From: Clostridia bacterium
GTDB taxonomy: Bacteria; Bacillota; Clostridia; Oscillospirales; CAG-272
Assembly: GCA_017463405.1 (NCBI GenBank)
Contig: JAFTPJ010000111.1
Span: 1 to 33,929, forward strand
Direction of reading: 5' to 3'
Length of the DNA: 33,929 bases
In this document: positions 32,129 through 33,929 of the stretch, piece by piece
How positions within the stretch are numbered: the first letter of the stretch is position 1
Layout of the letters: each line of letters opens with the position of its first letter
Notes under the pieces: model-generated
Seen by the model: the letters and a program-made list of their open reading frames with translations, nothing else
Databases searched by the model: none
Told to the model about the DNA's origin: nothing
Position numbers and translations under genes: made by a program

Positions 32129-33076
32129 ATGGCTAAACAATCTGCAGAATATAAAGCGGTTGCCAGAAAAGACATGACATACCGTCAATGGATTTTGAAG
32201 GAAATGAAGCGTAACTGGATCGCGTATCTTCTGATCGCTCCGTACATACTCATTTTTACATTATTCACGATCGTCCCTGTCGTACTCTCTTTTGTCATCA
32301 GCTTTACAGACTTTAACATGCTTCAGTGGCCGAACATTGTGTGGCTGGAGAACTACATCAACCTGTTCTTCGCCGATGATATCTTCCTGATCGCATGTGT
32401 CAACACCTTGATCTTCGCGGCAATCGTAGGACCGGCATCTTACCTGATGTCCTTCCTCGTAGCTTGGTTCATCAACGAGCTTTCCCCCCGCGTACGTTCC
32501 ATTATTACTTTGATTTTCTACGCACCTTCTATTTCCGGTCAGGTTTATCTGATTTGGGGTACCCTGTTCTCGGGAGACTCTTACGGTTGGGTCAATGCGA
32601 CTCTGATCGAGATCGGAATGATTACAGAACCGATACAATGGTTTAAAGACGCAGACTATATCATGCCGCTTTGTATTGTGGTTGCTCTTTGGACCTCTCT
32701 GGGTACCGCGTTCCTGTCGTTTATCGCGGGCTTGCAGGGCGTCGACCGTTCGCTGTATGAGGCGGGTGCCGTGGACGGCGTTAAGAACCGTTGGCAGGAG
32801 CTTTGGTACATCACACTTCCCAGTATGAGACCGCAGCTGATGTTCGGTGCAATCATGGCAATTACCGGTGCGTTCGGCTTCGGCGGCGTCGTTACCGCAC
32901 TTTGCGGATTCCCGTCCGTTGACTATGCGGCGCATACGATTATGCACCACTTGGATGACTACGGAGGATCCCGTTACGAGATCGGTTATTCGTCCACGAT
33001 TGCAGTCGTGCTGTTCGTTGTCATGATCGGTGCGAATATGCTTGTCAAGAAACTCATTTCAAAGGTAGGTTCGTAA
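32129..33076 (+). CDS. sugar ABC transporter permease (MalF-type)
   Basis: The 315-aa inner-membrane protein has six hydrophobic segments and the EAA loop YEAGAVDGVKNRWQELWYIT near residue 210, which contacts the ATPase. The N-terminus is a charged cytoplasmic tail (~40 residues). It forms the translocation channel with the MalG-type partner and uses the binding protein at 28285. AAAGGAG lies before the ATG. The next gene starts two bases after its stop. The ATPase is not in the window; such systems often share a distant MsmK-type ATPase. Confidence 0.92.
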   Translation: MAKQSAEYKAVARKDMTYRQWILKEMKRNWIAYLLIAPYILIFTLFTIVPVVLSFVISFTDFNMLQWPNIVWLENYINLFFADDIFLIACVNTLIFAAIVGPASYLMSFLVAWFINELSPRVRSIITLIFYAPSISGQVYLIWGTLFSGDSYGWVNATLIEIGMITEPIQWFKDADYIMPLCIVVALWTSLGTAFLSFIAGLQGVDRSLYEAGAVDGVKNRWQELWYITLPSMRPQLMFGAIMAITGAFGFGGVVTALCGFPSVDYAAHTIMHHLDDYGGSRYEIGYSSTIAVVLFVVMIGANMLVKKLISKVGS

Positions 33077-33077
33077 T

Positions 33078-33929
33078 ATGGCAAAGAAGTTAAGAACAAG
33101 AAAGCATAAGGTCGTATTATCCCGCTCTGCGGGAGGCGATGCCGGTATTACCGTTATCCTGACGATTCTCGGTATCTTCATGGTCCTGCCGATGGTATAC
33201 GTGATTTCACAGTCCTTTAAGCCCTTGGATGAGTTGTGGATGTATCCGCCTCGATTTATCGTGCAGAACCCTACATTCAGTAACTTCCGTGACCTGTTTA
33301 CCTTGATGAACGATTCCTGGGTTCCGTTTTCCCGTTACATTTTCAATACGGTGTTTATCTCCGTGATGGGTACGTTTGGCCACCTGTTCATCGCATCTCT
33401 TTGTGCTTATGCATTGGCGAAGATCAAGTTCCCCGGTGGAAAGGCAATCTTCTCGACTATTCGTACGTCCTTGATGTTCCACTCCACGGTCACTGCAATC
33501 ACCAGCTTCATGCTGATGAGTGCATTCAAAATGATCGATACCTACTGGGCAATCATCGTTCCCGCGTGGGGTTCGACCTTGGGGTTGTACCTGATGAAGC
33601 AGTTTATGGATACCAACGTGCCGGATACGGTGCTTGAAAGTGCACGTTTGGACGGCGCAAGCGAGATTCGTACCTACTGGACGATCGCGATGCCTATGGT
33701 TAAGCCCGCTTGGCTGACCCTGATCATCTACTCGTTCCAGGGACTTTGGAACTCCGGATCTTCGATTTACATCTATTCTGAACAGTTGAAGTCATTCAAC
33801 TACGCACTCGGTCAGATCACCGCGGGCGGTATCAAGCGTGCCGGTGCATCTGCCGCAGCAACAGTTTTGATGATGATGGTTCCGATTCTGGTCTTCGTCA
33901 TCACACAGTCGAACATCATCGAGACGATG
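33078..33929 (+). CDS. sugar ABC transporter permease (MalG-type), cut by window end
   Basis: Translation from ATG at 33078 gives at least 284 residues with no stop before the window ends. A basic N-terminus (KKLRTRKHK) is followed by membrane segments, LCAYALAKIKFPG, and the EAA loop ESARLDGASEIRTYWTIAMP near residue 195. This matches MalG/UgpE-type permeases of ~280-300 residues, so most of the protein is present. An AGGT sequence (33065) is the only ribosome binding site, which overlaps the end of the MalF-type gene, as expected for coupled translation. Confidence 0.88.
   Translation, partial: MAKKLRTRKHKVVLSRSAGGDAGITVILTILGIFMVLPMVYVISQSFKPLDELWMYPPRFIVQNPTFSNFRDLFTLMNDSWVPFSRYIFNTVFISVMGTFGHLFIASLCAYALAKIKFPGGKAIFSTIRTSLMFHSTVTAITSFMLMSAFKMIDTYWAIIVPAWGSTLGLYLMKQFMDTNVPDTVLESARLDGASEIRTYWTIAMPMVKPAWLTLIIYSFQGLWNSGSSIYIYSEQLKSFNYALGQITAGGIKRAGASAAATVLMMMVPILVFVITQSNIIETM

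Overview
The window looks like a piece of chromosome from an uncultured Clostridia-type member of the Bacillota, probably gut-associated. The reasons are strong AAGGAG/GGAGG ribosome binding sites, several near-consensus sigma-A promoters (TTGACA-17-TATAAT), a YitT family protein, a minimal SufC/SufB pair and a carbohydrate ABC transporter with a giant binding protein. This placement is an inference from gene types; there is no rRNA or tRNA here. Most genes are of moderate GC, but the first 2.6 kb is clearly more AT-rich.

Region 1 (1-2640) holds two small membrane proteins of unknown function and a peptidase C26 (gamma-glutamyl-GABA hydrolase-like) gene. These lie among repeated intergenic modules: a leader repeat with a TTTCGAG hairpin (twice), a ~90 bp module built on a 41-nt direct repeat (twice, plus a partial third copy), and a 270-bp array of short hairpins whose linkers switch from GTGATAT to ATATCAC at its centre. 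It resembles a cassette-like accessory island.

Region 2 (2750-15662) is a run of twelve tightly packed plus-strand genes that look like one operon: ceramidase-like hydrolase, SGNH hydrolase, nitrilase-GDPD fusion, patatin, alpha/beta-hydrolase-sialidase fusion, sugar O-acetyltransferase, GH78 rhamnosidase-like enzyme, EamA transporter, metallo-beta-lactamase-fold hydrolase, APH(3')-like kinase, GNAT acetyltransferase and YitT. None of the hydrolases has a signal peptide, which suggests intracellular dismantling of an imported glycoconjugate or glycolipid. The operon ends at a bidirectional terminator shared with the convergent Region 3.

Region 3 (15710-18684, minus strand) is a second operon: KDPG/KDPGal-type aldolase, 2-dehydro-3-deoxygalactonokinase, and an internally duplicated SGNH-type protein. 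Upstream of it, also on the minus strand, is a lipoprotein gene broken by one in-frame TAA and preceded by a ~180-nt leader containing a terminator hairpin (candidate attenuator).

Region 4 (20404-27560) carries an alpha/beta hydrolase, a palindrome-rich non-coding stretch, and housekeeping genes: RluA-type pseudouridine synthase, BirA without a DNA-binding domain, and an RlmI-type methyltransferase. A GH30 glycosidase and the SufC/SufB pair follow.

Region 5 (28040-33929) is a sugar-uptake operon with a strong promoter: a ~1270-codon solute-binding protein interrupted by an in-frame TAA, a MalF-type permease and a MalG-type permease cut by the window end. TAA is a normal terminal stop in many genes here, so the two internal TAA codons are not evidence of a changed genetic code.
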